Source: DASZQY01 sp035548515
GTDB taxonomy: Bacteria > Pseudomonadota > Alphaproteobacteria > Rhizobiales > Kaistiaceae
Direction of reading: 5' to 3'
Length of the DNA stretch: 64,000 nucleotides
Assembly (NCBI GenBank): GCA_035548515.1
Contig: DASZSW010000023.1
Span: 1-64,000, forward strand
The notes below the pieces were generated by a model. That model worked only from the letters and a program-made list of their open reading frames with translations, did not search any database and had not been told where the DNA came from. A program made the position numbers and the translations under genes. Below, one piece after another: positions 16,506 through 25,096 of this stretch. The stretch's first letter is position 1, and each line of letters begins with the position of its first letter.

Positions 16506-16864
16506 CCTGTCGCGACCGCGAGCAGCAGGCCTCCGACGACACAGCCGTTCGTCACGACGTTGCCGATCTCGGCCTTTCGTTGATCGCCGGTGACGGTCCA
16601 CGGCGCATGAAAGAACGGCGTGACGACGATCGTGAAGGCGATGAGCGAGAGCGCGGCGAGCGCCGGCCAGATGCTCAGCGCCAGCAGGACGCCGCCGATG
16701 ACTTCGACCGCCAGCGCCAGCCGCAGCGCGTACCAGGGCTGCGGCACGCCTTTACCGGCGATCATCGGATCAAGGTTGCCGATGTTCCGCACATTGGAGA
16801 TGCCCCAGTAGGCGAAGTTCGCGCCGAGGAGAAAGCGGCCGAGGACGATGAGCGCGGGCGTCAT
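16502..16864 (-). CDS. DoxX family inner-membrane protein
   Basis: The 120-residue protein has four hydrophobic segments and the DoxX pattern: LGRFLLGANFAYWGISNVRNI, a PQPWYALRLALAVEVIGGVLL second helix, LSLIAFTIVVTPFFHAPW, and a last helix VVGGLLLAVATG. The start MTPALIVLG at 16864 is 2 bp after the lipoprotein stop, so the two genes form a leftward pair. DoxX proteins are often tied to redox or thiol stress, but the role here is unknown. Confidence 0.85.
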   Translation of the reverse strand: MTPALIVLGRFLLGANFAYWGISNVRNIGNLDPMIAGKGVPQPWYALRLALAVEVIGGVLLALSIWPALAALSLIAFTIVVTPFFHAPWTVTGDQRKAEIGNVVTNGCVVGGLLLAVATG

Positions 16865-16866
16865 CG

Positions 16867-17364
16867 CTATTGCTCCACGGTCAGCGTGAAGATCGTGTCC
16901 GGAGGCAGGTTGTCGTCGACGGCCTTCTTGCCATACGCGATGTAGGCGTCGAGATCGTCGATGCAGACCGCGTCCTTGCACATGTGCATGCCGGCCTGCA
17001 CGTCGTCCTTGGTGCCGAAGGTGCGCCATGCCTCAGCCTTCTTGTTCGGCACATCGAAGTGCAGGTAGCCGTAGAGCATGCTGGGGCCGCCGGCGTCGTC
17101 GGGACCGGTGAGCTGGGCGACGTAGTAGTCGCCGTCGACGCGCTTCAGGTGCAGCAGCACCTTCTGGCCTTCGCTGTCGGTCATGTAGTGCTTGCCCTCG
17201 CGGGTGAAGGCGGCAGGCTTCGCGTCCGCCTCTTTTCCGAGGAAGGTGACTTTGCTGTATTCCGCGACCGAGTCGGCGTCACCGACGAGCGGCTTGTCGC
17301 TACTGTAGCAGCCGGCGAGGCCGGCAAACGCCAGCGCCGCAATAAGCATCCGGATCGGCTTCAT
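16867..17364 (-). CDS. Lipoprotein of unknown function
   Basis: The 165-residue precursor has a lipoprotein signal ending in the lipobox LAGC (MKPIRMLIAALAFAGLAGC). The mature part has KVTFLGKEADAKPAAFTREGKHYMTDSEGQKVLLHLKRVDGDYYVAQL, two later cysteines (MCKDAVCID), and an acidic C-terminus. The ATG at 17364 is chosen because GGGGGG ends 6 bp before it; the ATG at 17370 is too close. It is co-directional with and nearly abuts doxX. I do not recognise the family. Confidence 0.82.
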   Translation of the reverse strand: MKPIRMLIAALAFAGLAGCYSSDKPLVGDADSVAEYSKVTFLGKEADAKPAAFTREGKHYMTDSEGQKVLLHLKRVDGDYYVAQLTGPDDAGGPSMLYGYLHFDVPNKKAEAWRTFGTKDDVQAGMHMCKDAVCIDDLDAYIAYGKKAVDDNLPPDTIFTLTVEQ

Positions 17365-17667
17365 GGTCATCCCCCCGTTTGACCCCGTTTGCGGCATGTA
17401 ACGCGAGTGTGGCTGCGCCGCCAAGCGGTGCGCTTTGCCGATTTGCGGTTAGCGCGGCGTTGCCGGGACGTGAATAGGAAATGAATCCGCAGCCACCAAA
17501 GCCGCGGAATCCGCCGTCTCTGAATCAAGCATTACCGCGGCGTTTGAAGAAAATTTAGCTCGAACTTTAACGGCCCTTTGAACCGCCGCCGCCATCCTCG
17601 CGAGCATCAACGGGCGACAAGCGGCGGGGCAAATGCCGCGAGCCCAAACAACCGACGGGGCAGTGTC
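17365..17667. other. Divergent intergenic region, lipoprotein and Sel1-like gene
   Basis: About 300 bp without a supported gene. It includes an AT-richer stretch near 17540-17580 (GAAAATTTAGCTCGAACTTT) that may hold a promoter. I see no repeat or hairpin of note. Confidence 0.5.
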
Positions 17668-17934
17668 ATGGCACGATATGAGATGGGCGCGGAACTCGCG
17701 TCGATGGCGGAAGCGAAGCCGACGCCGGAGAATTTCTTCGAGCTCGGGATCATCTACTCGGCGGGGCAGGAGGTCGACATCGACCTCGTCGCCGCGCACA
17801 AGTGGTTCAACATCGCGGCGGCGCGCGGCAAACGCGAGGCAGCGCTCTACCGGCAGGAAGTCGCCCGCGAGATGACCGCGGTGGCGATCGCAGAAGCACA
17901 GCGGGCTGCGCGCGAGTGGCTGCACACACACTAG
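17668..17934 (+). CDS. Small Sel1-repeat-like protein
   Basis: An 88-residue helical protein. FFELGIIYSAGQEVDIDLVAAHKWFNIAAARGKREAALYR contains one Sel1-like (TPR-like) unit with the A-x-K-W-F-N-x-A-A pattern. It begins at ATG 17668, preceded by GACGGGG; an upstream start at 17578 is unlikely because the extra residues are low-complexity. No signal peptide, so probably a cytoplasmic adaptor-like protein. It lies 71 bp upstream of the LuxR-type gene. Confidence 0.8.
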   Translation: MARYEMGAELASMAEAKPTPENFFELGIIYSAGQEVDIDLVAAHKWFNIAAARGKREAALYRQEVAREMTAVAIAEAQRAAREWLHTH

Positions 17935-18005
17935 GTCGTGTGGCTTTCCGAACCCTGCCTCCTACCCTAGATTGAGATTCGGGGGCCCCCTGCCGGGGGA
18001 GGCTG

Positions 18006-19136
18006 ATGGAAGACGTACTCGCGCTTATCGGCGACATCTACGATGCCGCGCTGCATCCCGATTCATGGGAGCAGGTTCTCGCCAAGATCACGACATACCT
18101 CGGCGGCGTCTCCTCGGTGCTGCTCGGCCAGGATTTTGTGAATCTGGAAGGGCGCTTCTTCCACCACTGGAACGACAACCCGGAATACACCGAGCTGTTC
18201 TTCAGCAAGTACATGAAGCTCAGCCCGCTTTCGCCGCACCTGATGATGAGCAAGCCGGGCGACATCGTCGTTGCCTCGCGCTTGATGCCGCACGAGGAGC
18301 TGCGCGCCTCGCGCTTCTTCCGGGAGTGGGTCGAGCCCCAGCACTACTACGACTTTGTCGGCGTCACGATCGAGAATTCGGGCGGCCGGGTGGCCAATCT
18401 CACCTCCGGCGGGCTGGACCATCAGGGCCTGATCACCGACGACCAGGTGCGGCGCATGGAGTTGATCGCACCCCACATCCGCCGGGCCGTGCTTATCGGC
18501 GATGTGATCGAGGAACAGTTCCGCATCGCCCGCGACCTTGCCGAAGTTTTCGACCGGCTGGCGATCTCCATCTTTCTCGTGCGGCGTGACGGCGCCATCA
18601 CGTACGCCAATGCTCCCGGCCGCCGTCTGGCGGAGGAGGGTGACGTCGTCGTGGCGATGGATGGATCGCTGAAGGCCACCAGCGCGGCTGCTGCAAATCA
18701 GCTGCAGAGCGCGATTGCCGCAGCGAGCGAAGGCGATGCGGCGATCGCCACCAATGGCATCGCCTTGCCGCTTAGCGGACGCACCGGCGCGCTCTACGTC
18801 GCCAGCGTGCTGCCGCTTGCGTCCGGCGAACGGACTGAAACCGGCCGTGCCTTCGAAGCCAAGGCCGCGGTGTTCGTGCGCAAGTCGGGCATCGACCTGC
18901 CCAACCCGATCGAGGTAATGGCGCGCCAGTACCGTCTGACTGGCGCCGAGATCCGCGTGCTCTATTCGCTGATGGAGATGAGCGGCATCTCCGCCGCCGC
19001 CGATCTCACCGGCCTGTCGCAGGCGACGGTGAAGACGCACATCCGCCACCTGTTCGTAAAGACGGGCACGAAGCGGCAGAGCGATCTCGTCAAGCTGGTC
19101 GCGAGTCTCGCGAGCCCGGTAGGCCCGTCGCCCTAG
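18006..19136 (+). CDS. LuxR-type (GerE) helix-turn-helix regulator
   Basis: The 376-residue protein has a C-terminal GerE domain at about 308-366, with LTGAEIRVLYSLMEMSGISAAA followed by LSQATVKTHIRHLFVKTGTKRQSDLVKL. The N-terminal 200 residues are a probable sensor domain (LIGDIYDAALHPDSWEQVL; a PAS-like stretch at FLVRRDGAITYANAPGRRL, about 195-213). No receiver aspartate or acyl-homoserine-lactone domain is seen. The ribosome site GGGGGAGG is excellent. It is convergent with a 62-aa gene, sharing CTAG as overlapping stops. Its targets are unknown; the sugar-acid genes to the right are candidates only by position. Confidence 0.87.
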   Translation: MEDVLALIGDIYDAALHPDSWEQVLAKITTYLGGVSSVLLGQDFVNLEGRFFHHWNDNPEYTELFFSKYMKLSPLSPHLMMSKPGDIVVASRLMPHEELRASRFFREWVEPQHYYDFVGVTIENSGGRVANLTSGGLDHQGLITDDQVRRMELIAPHIRRAVLIGDVIEEQFRIARDLAEVFDRLAISIFLVRRDGAITYANAPGRRLAEEGDVVVAMDGSLKATSAAAANQLQSAIAAASEGDAAIATNGIALPLSGRTGALYVASVLPLASGERTETGRAFEAKAAVFVRKSGIDLPNPIEVMARQYRLTGAEIRVLYSLMEMSGISAAADLTGLSQATVKTHIRHLFVKTGTKRQSDLVKLVASLASPVGPSP

Positions 19137-19321
19137 CCGCTTACGGTGCGGCGGCTGGGAACCTTGATACGGCGTTTCGTCATCTCGGCGCGCAGCTTCT
19201 CGGGTATGGGCCGGCAGCCACAATGCCTGGCGTGTTCCACGTGCCACGCGATGCGCTGATCCAGCGTCGCGTTCTTCGGCATCGGATGGGCGCCGTGCCA
19301 GGCGGCGTTGATCTTGCTCAT
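19133..19321 (-). CDS. Small conserved-looking protein with CGC motif
   Basis: A 62-residue basic protein: MSKINAAWHGAHPMPKNATL, then QRIAWHVEHARHCGCRPIPEKL. The His-rich helix ending in HCGCR could bind metal. The ribosome site AGAGGGA precedes the start at a good distance. Composition and the tidy CTAG overlap with the LuxR-type gene support it as real. I do not assign a function; a shadow frame is unlikely but possible. Confidence 0.65.
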   Translation of the reverse strand: MSKINAAWHGAHPMPKNATLDQRIAWHVEHARHCGCRPIPEKLRAEMTKRRIKVPSRRTVSG

Positions 19322-19370
19322 CGGCGCATCCCTCTGCGCCGATCAGGCGCTGTCGTTGCGCCAGATCATG

Positions 19371-21164
19371 TCAGTGGTTGTCGCGCGGTACGCCGAAAGT
19401 CTTGGCGACGTGCTGGTACTTGATCGCCGGCTTGAGGACCATGCCTTCCGAGAATTGGTCCACGATGCCGCGCTGGATCTCCTGCCACGGCGTCTGGCTG
19501 GGCGGGAAGGGAAACCCTCCCTTGGCGTTCAGTTCGGCGCGGCGCTTCGCCAGCTCGCTCTCGTCTATCAGGATGTTCGCCTCGCCGTTGTTCAGGTCGA
19601 TGCGGATAGGGTCGCCGGTCCTGACGATTGCGAGGCCGCCGCCCGCCGCCGCTTCGGGCGAGGCATTGAGGATTGAGGGCGAGCCCGAGGTACCCGACTG
19701 GCGGCCGTCGCCGATACAGGGCAGGGAGTGGATGCCGCGTTTTATGAGCGCGGCAGGCGGCTGCATGTTCACGACCTCGGCGCCACCCGGATAGCCGATC
19801 GGCCCCGTGCCGCGGATGAACAGCATCGAGTTTTCATCGATCTTGAGGTCGGGATCGTCGATGCGGTGGTGGTAATCCTCCGGTCCCTCGAAGACGACCG
19901 CGCGCCCTTCGAAGGCGTTCGGCGACTTCGGGTTGGACAGGTAGCGGTTGCGGAACTCCGCCGTGATGACGCTCGTCTTCATGATCGCCGAGTCGAACAG
20001 GTTGCCCTTCAAGACGATGAAGCCGGCATCCTTGACCAGCGGCTCGGCGAACGTGCGGATGACGTCCTTGTCCTCGATCTCCCTGCCGCGGCAATTCTCG
20101 GCGAGCGTCTTGCCGTTGACGGTGGTGGCCTTGCGGATGAGGCCTTGCTTGTCGAGTTCGTTGACCACGGCCGGCACGCCACCGGCGCGATGATACTCCT
20201 CGCCGAGATATTTCCCGGCAGGCTGCAGGTTCACCAGCAACGGCACCTTGTGACCGACGGTCTCCCAATCCTCGATATCGAGCTTCACGCCGACGTGCCG
20301 AGCGATGGCGTTAAGGTGGATCGGTGCGTTGGTCGACCCGCCGATCGCGGAGTTGACGACGATGGCATTCTCGAACGCCTCGCGCGTCAGGATGTCGGAC
20401 GGCTTCAGGTCCTCCCACACCATCTCGACGGCGCGCACGCCGGTCTCGTAGGCGATCTGCCCGCGCTCGCGATACGGCGCGGGAATGGCGGCGCAGCCGG
20501 GCAGGGACATGCCCAGCGCCTCGGCGAGCGAATTCATGGTCGAGGCCGTGCCCATGGTGTTGCAGTGGCCGACGGAGGGCGCCGACGACGCGACAATCTC
20601 GATGAATTCGCTGTAGTTGATTTCGCCGGCGGCGAGTTGCTCGCGCGCCTTCCACACGATCGTGCCGGAGCCGGAGCGCTCGCCCTTCCACCAGCCGTTC
20701 AGCATCGGCCCGCCGGAGAGGACGATCGCCGGAATGTCGACGGTGGCGGCCGCCATGATGCAGGCCGGCGTGGTCTTGTCGCAGCCGGTGGTCAGCACGA
20801 CGCCATCGAGCGGGTAGCCGTAGAGCACCTCGACGAGGCCGAGATACGCGAGGTTGCGGTCGAGTGCGGCCGTCGGGCGCTTGCCGGTCTCCTGGATCGG
20901 GTGGACGGGGAACTCCATCGTCAGGCCGCCGGCGGCGGTGATGCCCTCGCGCACGCGCTTGGCGAGCTCCAGGTGATGCCGGTTGCAGGGGGATAGGTCA
21001 GAGCCGGTCTGGGCGATGCCGATGATCGGCTTGCCGGACTGCAGCTCCGCGCGCGTCAGGCCGTAGTTCAGATAGCGCTCCAGGTAGAGCGCCGTCATGC
21101 CCGGGTTTTCCGGGTTGTCGAACCACGCTTTCGACCGCAGATCGGCCTTGTTCTTCCTAGCCAT
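19371..21164 (-). CDS. IlvD/Edd family sugar-acid dehydratase (L-arabinonate-type)
   Basis: The 597-residue Fe-S dehydratase starts at ATG 21164 (MARKNKADLRS). Probable cluster ligands are Cys60 (SDLSPCNRHH), Cys128 (TTGCDKTTPAC) and Cys201 (VGHCNTMGTAS), with Lys130 as the Mg-site lysine. These fall within one residue of the ligands I recall for Rhizobium leguminosarum L-arabinonate dehydratase. The C-terminal half has CIGDGRQSGTSGSPSI, typical of pentonate dehydratases rather than branched-chain IlvD. It would convert an aldonate to a 2-keto-3-deoxy-aldonate. The divergent aldehyde dehydrogenase next door fits a non-phosphorylative pentose route. The exact sugar is unknown. Confidence 0.9.
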   Translation of the reverse strand: MARKNKADLRSKAWFDNPENPGMTALYLERYLNYGLTRAELQSGKPIIGIAQTGSDLSPCNRHHLELAKRVREGITAAGGLTMEFPVHPIQETGKRPTAALDRNLAYLGLVEVLYGYPLDGVVLTTGCDKTTPACIMAAATVDIPAIVLSGGPMLNGWWKGERSGSGTIVWKAREQLAAGEINYSEFIEIVASSAPSVGHCNTMGTASTMNSLAEALGMSLPGCAAIPAPYRERGQIAYETGVRAVEMVWEDLKPSDILTREAFENAIVVNSAIGGSTNAPIHLNAIARHVGVKLDIEDWETVGHKVPLLVNLQPAGKYLGEEYHRAGGVPAVVNELDKQGLIRKATTVNGKTLAENCRGREIEDKDVIRTFAEPLVKDAGFIVLKGNLFDSAIMKTSVITAEFRNRYLSNPKSPNAFEGRAVVFEGPEDYHHRIDDPDLKIDENSMLFIRGTGPIGYPGGAEVVNMQPPAALIKRGIHSLPCIGDGRQSGTSGSPSILNASPEAAAGGGLAIVRTGDPIRIDLNNGEANILIDESELAKRRAELNAKGGFPFPPSQTPWQEIQRGIVDQFSEGMVLKPAIKYQHVAKTFGVPRDNH

Positions 21165-21271
21165 CGTTGCTTTCCCAAGTCGGCCGCCGCGGGAGGGCGG
21201 CAGGCCGGACGGTGTTAGCACCGCCCGGCTTTTTCTGTCGATGGTGTGACATAGGGCGGTCCGCCTTCCGC

Positions 21272-21302
21272 TCATCCCCGCGAAGGCGGGGATCCATCGT
21301 GG
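21272..21302. repeat. REP-like palindromic unit, copy 1
   Basis: The core CCCCGCGAAGGCGGGG forms a 6-bp stem with a GAAG loop, within TCATCCCCG...GGATCCATCG. Copy 2 lies inverted at 21346-21376. Confidence 0.8.
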
Positions 21303-21345
21303 GGAGCCGCCGGCGCGGCTTAAAGTGACGAGCGGCTTCCGGCGC

Positions 21346-21376
21346 CATGGGTCCCCGCCTTCGCGGGGGGCGAGCG
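21346..21376. repeat. REP-like palindromic unit, copy 2, inverted
   Basis: Its reverse complement, starting CGCTCGCCCCCCGCG, matches copy 1 with few changes over about 30 bp, so the two can also pair with each other across 43 bp. Both lie in the divergent region of the dehydratase and the aldehyde dehydrogenase. Confidence 0.8.
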
Positions 21377-21449
21377 TTTGGGGACTGAGCCCTTGACCCG
21401 GCGCCAGCAGCGCGCGATTTCAACGCCCAACCAAATCCGAGGAACACCC

Positions 21450-22886
21450 ATGACCGAACTCCACCGCAACTTCATTGCCGGCGAATGGGTGGGCGGCGAA
21501 GGCATCCCCAACATCAACCCGTCCAATACCAACGATGTCGTTGGCGAATACGCGCGCGCCTCTGCGGCGGACGTGCAGAACGCCATCGCGGCTGCCAAGG
21601 CCGCCTTCCCGGCGTGGTCGCGCTCCGGCATCCAGCAGCGCCACGACATCCTCAAGGCCGCGTCGGACGAGATCCTGAAGCGGCGCGAGGAGATCGGCCG
21701 CCTGCTGTCGCGCGAGGAGGGCAAGACGCTCGCCGAGGGTATCGGCGAGACGGTTCGCGCCGGGCAGATTTTCGATTTCTTCGCCGGCGAATGTCTGCGC
21801 CTTACCGGCGAGTCGGTGCCGTCGGTCCGTCCCGGCATCGAGGTCAACATGACGCGTGAGGCTGTTGGCGTCGTGGGCATCATCACGCCGTGGAATTTTC
21901 CGATCGCGATTCCCTCGTGGAAAATCGCGCCGGCGCTCACGCACGGGAACACCGTGGTGTTCAAGCCCGCCGATCTGGTGCCGGGCTGCTCGTGGGTGAT
22001 CGTCGATATCCTGCAGCGCGCCGGTTTGCCCAAAGGCGTGCTGAACCTGGTCATGGGCAAAGGCTCGGTGGTCGGGCAGGCGATGCTCGACTCGCCCGAC
22101 ATCAACGCGCTGACGTTCACCGGGTCGGTCACGACCGGGCGTCGCGTTGCGGACGCTTCGGTAAAGGTGCTCCGCAAGTTCCAGCTCGAGATGGGCGGCA
22201 AGAATCCGCTTGTCGTGCTTGACGACGCCGATCTCAAGATCGCCGTCGAGGTCGCTGCCAACGGTTCGTATTTCTCAACGGGCCAGCGATGCACTGCCTC
22301 GTCCCGGCTGGTCGTCATCGATGGCATCCACGACAAGTTCGTCGCCGCGCTGACGGAGCGGCTGAAGGGTCTCGTCGTCGATGACGCGCTGAAGGACGGT
22401 ACGCATATCGGCCCGGTGGTGGATCCGTCCCAGCTCAAGCAGGACGAGGACTACATCAAGATCGCGAAAGACGAGGGCGCCAAGCTGGCCTTCGGCGGGA
22501 ACCGTCTGACGCGTGCCACGCCCGGCTTCTATCTCGAGCCGGCGCTGTTCACGGAGACGAAGCCCGGGATGCGGATCAACCGCGAGGAAGTCTTCGGCCC
22601 GGTGGCGAGCGTCATCCGCGTCAAGGACTACGACGAGGCGCTGGCTGTGGCGAACGACACGCCGTTCGGTCTCACGTCGGGCATCGTCACCACCAGCCTG
22701 AAGTACGCGACCCACTTCAAGCGCAACTCGGAAGCCGGGATGGTGATGGTCAACCTGCCGACCGCCGGGGTGGACTATCACGTCCCGTTCGGCGGCCGGA
22801 AAGGATCGAGCTACGGCCCGCGCGAGCAGGGACGCTACGCCCAGGAATTCTTCACGACTGTGAAGACCGCGTACACCCAGGCGTAG
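21450..22886 (+). CDS. Aldehyde dehydrogenase family, probably 2-oxoglutarate semialdehyde dehydrogenase
   Basis: The 478-residue NAD(P)-dependent enzyme has ALDH motifs: VVGIITPWNFPIAIPSWK, the Glu of QLEMGGKNPLVVL, and catalytic Cys281 in STGQRCTASSRLV; the C-terminal GGRKGSSYGPREQG closes the fold. The overall pattern fits the group that includes 2,5-dioxovalerate dehydrogenase. It begins at ATG 21450 after CGAGGAA. With the adjacent pentonate dehydratase, a last step from the semialdehyde to 2-oxoglutarate is a reasonable inference. A broader aldehyde range cannot be excluded. Confidence 0.88.
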   Translation: MTELHRNFIAGEWVGGEGIPNINPSNTNDVVGEYARASAADVQNAIAAAKAAFPAWSRSGIQQRHDILKAASDEILKRREEIGRLLSREEGKTLAEGIGETVRAGQIFDFFAGECLRLTGESVPSVRPGIEVNMTREAVGVVGIITPWNFPIAIPSWKIAPALTHGNTVVFKPADLVPGCSWVIVDILQRAGLPKGVLNLVMGKGSVVGQAMLDSPDINALTFTGSVTTGRRVADASVKVLRKFQLEMGGKNPLVVLDDADLKIAVEVAANGSYFSTGQRCTASSRLVVIDGIHDKFVAALTERLKGLVVDDALKDGTHIGPVVDPSQLKQDEDYIKIAKDEGAKLAFGGNRLTRATPGFYLEPALFTETKPGMRINREEVFGPVASVIRVKDYDEALAVANDTPFGLTSGIVTTSLKYATHFKRNSEAGMVMVNLPTAGVDYHVPFGGRKGSSYGPREQGRYAQEFFTTVKTAYTQA

Positions 22887-22901
22887 CCGTTCGTTTCAGA
22901 C

Positions 22902-23447
22902 TTAGGGGCACATCCGCTTTTCGCCGGACAGCGTCACCACCATGCCGGTGGTGGCGTTGAACGACTTGTAGTGCGCCTTACACCACGTCAGCCACTCGTC
23001 GGACCACGCTGTCAGGCCGCTGCTGGATGGGCCCTTGCGTATGGAAGCGGAAGCGGTCTGCTGCTTCGGCTTCACAGCCGGCGTCGTCACGACGACGGGT
23101 TTGGAGTCCATGACGGGGGGCGCCGTGTCCGGCTCGTCGGGGACGTCCGCATCGCCCTCGGCAATTGCTTCGAACGGCCCGCCGATCGCCTCATCGTCGG
23201 CCGTGCCGAAATAGGCCGACGTCGTCGGGAATTCGGGTTCCTCGTCGAGATTGAGGCAGCGGTAGTAGGCTTGATCTTCGACGCGCTCGCGCGCGCCAGC
23301 GGCCTGGTCGCCCGAAGGCATTCCCACGCGCGCTGCCGCATATTCCCTCGCGTACAGCGCGCAATACGCCGGCGAAGCCGCCGACGCTGTCTGTATTCCC
23401 CCAAGCACCCCAAACGTTACGCAACACAACGCTACGCCTGTCTTCAT
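22902..23447 (-). CDS. Secreted BA14K-like protein
   Basis: The 181-residue precursor has a signal peptide (MKTGVALCCVTFGVLGGIQTASA). The N-terminal mature part has YCALYAREYAAARVG and CLNLDEEPEFPT; a long acidic Pro/Val linker follows; the C-terminus WCKAHYKSFNATTGMVV plus KRMC matches the BA14K-type repeat (C-x-x-x-Y-x-S-F-x-x-x-T-G). BA14K is a Brucella immunoreactive, lectin-like family found widely in this order. ATG 23447 is chosen at the start of the signal; the frame extends upstream to 23690 without family support. It is divergent from the hydrolase gene. Confidence 0.8.
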   Translation of the reverse strand: MKTGVALCCVTFGVLGGIQTASAASPAYCALYAREYAAARVGMPSGDQAAGARERVEDQAYYRCLNLDEEPEFPTTSAYFGTADDEAIGGPFEAIAEGDADVPDEPDTAPPVMDSKPVVVTTPAVKPKQQTASASIRKGPSSSGLTAWSDEWLTWCKAHYKSFNATTGMVVTLSGEKRMCP

Positions 23448-23673
23448 CTTGTTTTTCGAGGCTCCCGCACGCGCCCCGCCCGGTGAGGATCGTCCCGTCA
23501 TTTCTTGGTGAGAAAAGGTTCGACGGGTGTCTGGAAAAGGGCAAAAACTGACAATGGTGGAAAACGAAAAAAGCCGGTCACCATCGTTGGCGGCTCTGCC
23601 GGGCGGCGCAACTGCCGCGCAGGCGGTGCCCCCGCTATCCCCATCCGGCGCAATGAGCCTTGCGGAGGACTGA

Positions 23674-24528
23674 ATGCCCGATTTTCCCATCGTCGATGCC
23701 CATGTCCACCTCTACGACGCGAAGTCGATCGTCTATCCGTGGATGAAAGGTCTGGTCATCGATGCCCCCCACGACTCGGCGGTGTTCAGCGCGGCAATCG
23801 CGCCGGTGGTCGTCGACAAGCTCGTCTTCGTGGAGGTTTCCTCGGCCGAGGGCACCAACTTCGACGAGATCGATTGGGTCGAGAATGCCGCCAGGTCCGA
23901 TCCGCGGATCCAGGGCATGGTCGCCACCGTCGCCCTTGAGAGGGGCAAGGAGATCGAGGCGGAGGTGGCGGCATTCGCCCGCCGGCCGCTTGCCCGTGAC
24001 ATCCGCCGCCTGATCCAGGGCCACCTCGACGAGCCCGGCTGGTGCCTCAGGCCGGCTTACCTCGACGGCGTCCGAATCGTTGCGGAATACGGGCTCGGCT
24101 GCGAGATCGGGATCAAGCATCCCCAGCTCCGCGATGCCATCCGCCTCGTGGAGCAGTTTCCCCACGTCCGCTTCACCTTCGACCATATCGGCAAGCCCGG
24201 AATCAAAGCCGGTCTGGTCGAGCCCTGGAAGGCGGAAATCCGCGCGCTGGCTCAGTTCCCCAACATCGTCTGCAAGATATCCGGCGTCGTCACCGAGGCC
24301 GATCAGGAAGCGTGGACCTACGACCAGATCGCGCCCTACATCGCCCACGCCATCGAGGTTTTCGGCTTCGACCGGGTCATGTTCGGCGGCGACTGGCCGG
24401 TCATGGAACTCGCCCACTGCACCTATCCGCAGTGGGTGGCGATCGTGGACCGCATCGTCGCCGGCGCGTCGCGGGAGGATCAGCGCAAGCTGTTCAGGGA
24501 CAACGCGATTCGGCACTACCGCCTTTAG
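23674..24528 (+). CDS. COG3618 amidohydrolase (sugar lactonase-type, TIM barrel)
   Basis: The 284-residue metal-dependent hydrolase begins MPDFPIVDAHVHLYD (HxH metal motif). Later motifs are GHLDEPGW, GIKHPQLRDA, FTFDHIGKPGI with the conserved His, and GGDWPV with the metal-binding Asp. This is the family of L-fucono- and L-rhamnono-lactonases. Lactone hydrolysis would feed the aldonate dehydratase nearby, so the three genes may form one pathway; no sugar dehydrogenase is present. It starts at 23674 with GGAGGAC upstream. The stop is 9 bp from the 3' end of the tRNA-Ser gene on the other strand. Confidence 0.85.
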   Translation: MPDFPIVDAHVHLYDAKSIVYPWMKGLVIDAPHDSAVFSAAIAPVVVDKLVFVEVSSAEGTNFDEIDWVENAARSDPRIQGMVATVALERGKEIEAEVAAFARRPLARDIRRLIQGHLDEPGWCLRPAYLDGVRIVAEYGLGCEIGIKHPQLRDAIRLVEQFPHVRFTFDHIGKPGIKAGLVEPWKAEIRALAQFPNIVCKISGVVTEADQEAWTYDQIAPYIAHAIEVFGFDRVMFGGDWPVMELAHCTYPQWVAIVDRIVAGASREDQRKLFRDNAIRHYRL

Positions 24529-24537
24529 CGGCGAAGG

Positions 24538-24631
24538 TGGCGGAGACGGAGGGATTCGAACCCTCGATACAGCTTTTCAACCGTATAACGGTTTAGCAAA
24601 CCGCCGCCTTCAGCCTCTCGGCCACGTCTCC
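24538..24631 (-). tRNA. tRNA-Ser(GCU), CCA encoded
   Basis: A class II tRNA on the minus strand: acceptor GGAGACG (5' end at 24631) pairs with CGTCTCC, discriminator G at 24541, and CCA is encoded at 24538-24540. The anticodon loop TTGCTAA has GCT at 24597-24595. The long variable arm (between GTTATACGGTTG and GTTCGAATC) is typical of tRNA-Ser. Confidence 0.96.
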
Positions 24632-25096
24632 ACGCCCCGGAAATACGCACCCAGATCAGGAGCAGCAAGGGGAATCGTCGGCCGAGGCGCAGTATAGGTG
24701 TGGCGGAAATGCCATAAGGGGCTCGGCGATTCGCCTTTGGGCAAAACTGGCACGCGGCTTTCCGTTCCTGAAGTGTGCGTTAATTCCGGAGCCTTCTTTC
24801 GTGCCAAATCTGCAACATGGATTTGAAAACAGGGGGCTATGCCCGCTCAAAGGCGCTTTCCTGATTGCGTGGGGCCGAGGCTTGGATCAGTTTGACCCTG
24901 CGAAACGCGGGGTGCCCTGCGGATCGTGTTCTTTCGGGCGATGACCCAGGGGTGGGTCGAGAATCGATCGGCGGAACTATCTCGCGGGGAACTGGGACAG
25001 ACTTAGCACAAGCTCGGAATTGACCGGATGCCGGAAGGCGGACGGGAGCTTCGGCAAGAACGAACCTGCCCCTTAAACATGGTTGGAGGTCAGGAC
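24632..25096. other. Intergenic region upstream of the porin
   Basis: These 465 bp contain no supported gene. It separates the tRNA from the porin and must hold the porin promoter and a long 5' leader, plus the tRNA promoter on the other strand. I cannot point to clear -35/-10 pairs. A strong ribosome site (GGAGG at 25085-25089) is at the right end. Confidence 0.5.

Noticed and set aside
15159..16601. Open frame of 480 codons on the minus strand
   Set aside because: Antisense to the MFS gene; composition dominated by Arg, Asp, Glu and His, typical of shadows here.
24632..25096. Riboswitch or small RNA upstream of the porin
   Set aside because: No aptamer-like conserved core or strong hairpin with T-run could be recognised by eye; left as an unassigned leader.
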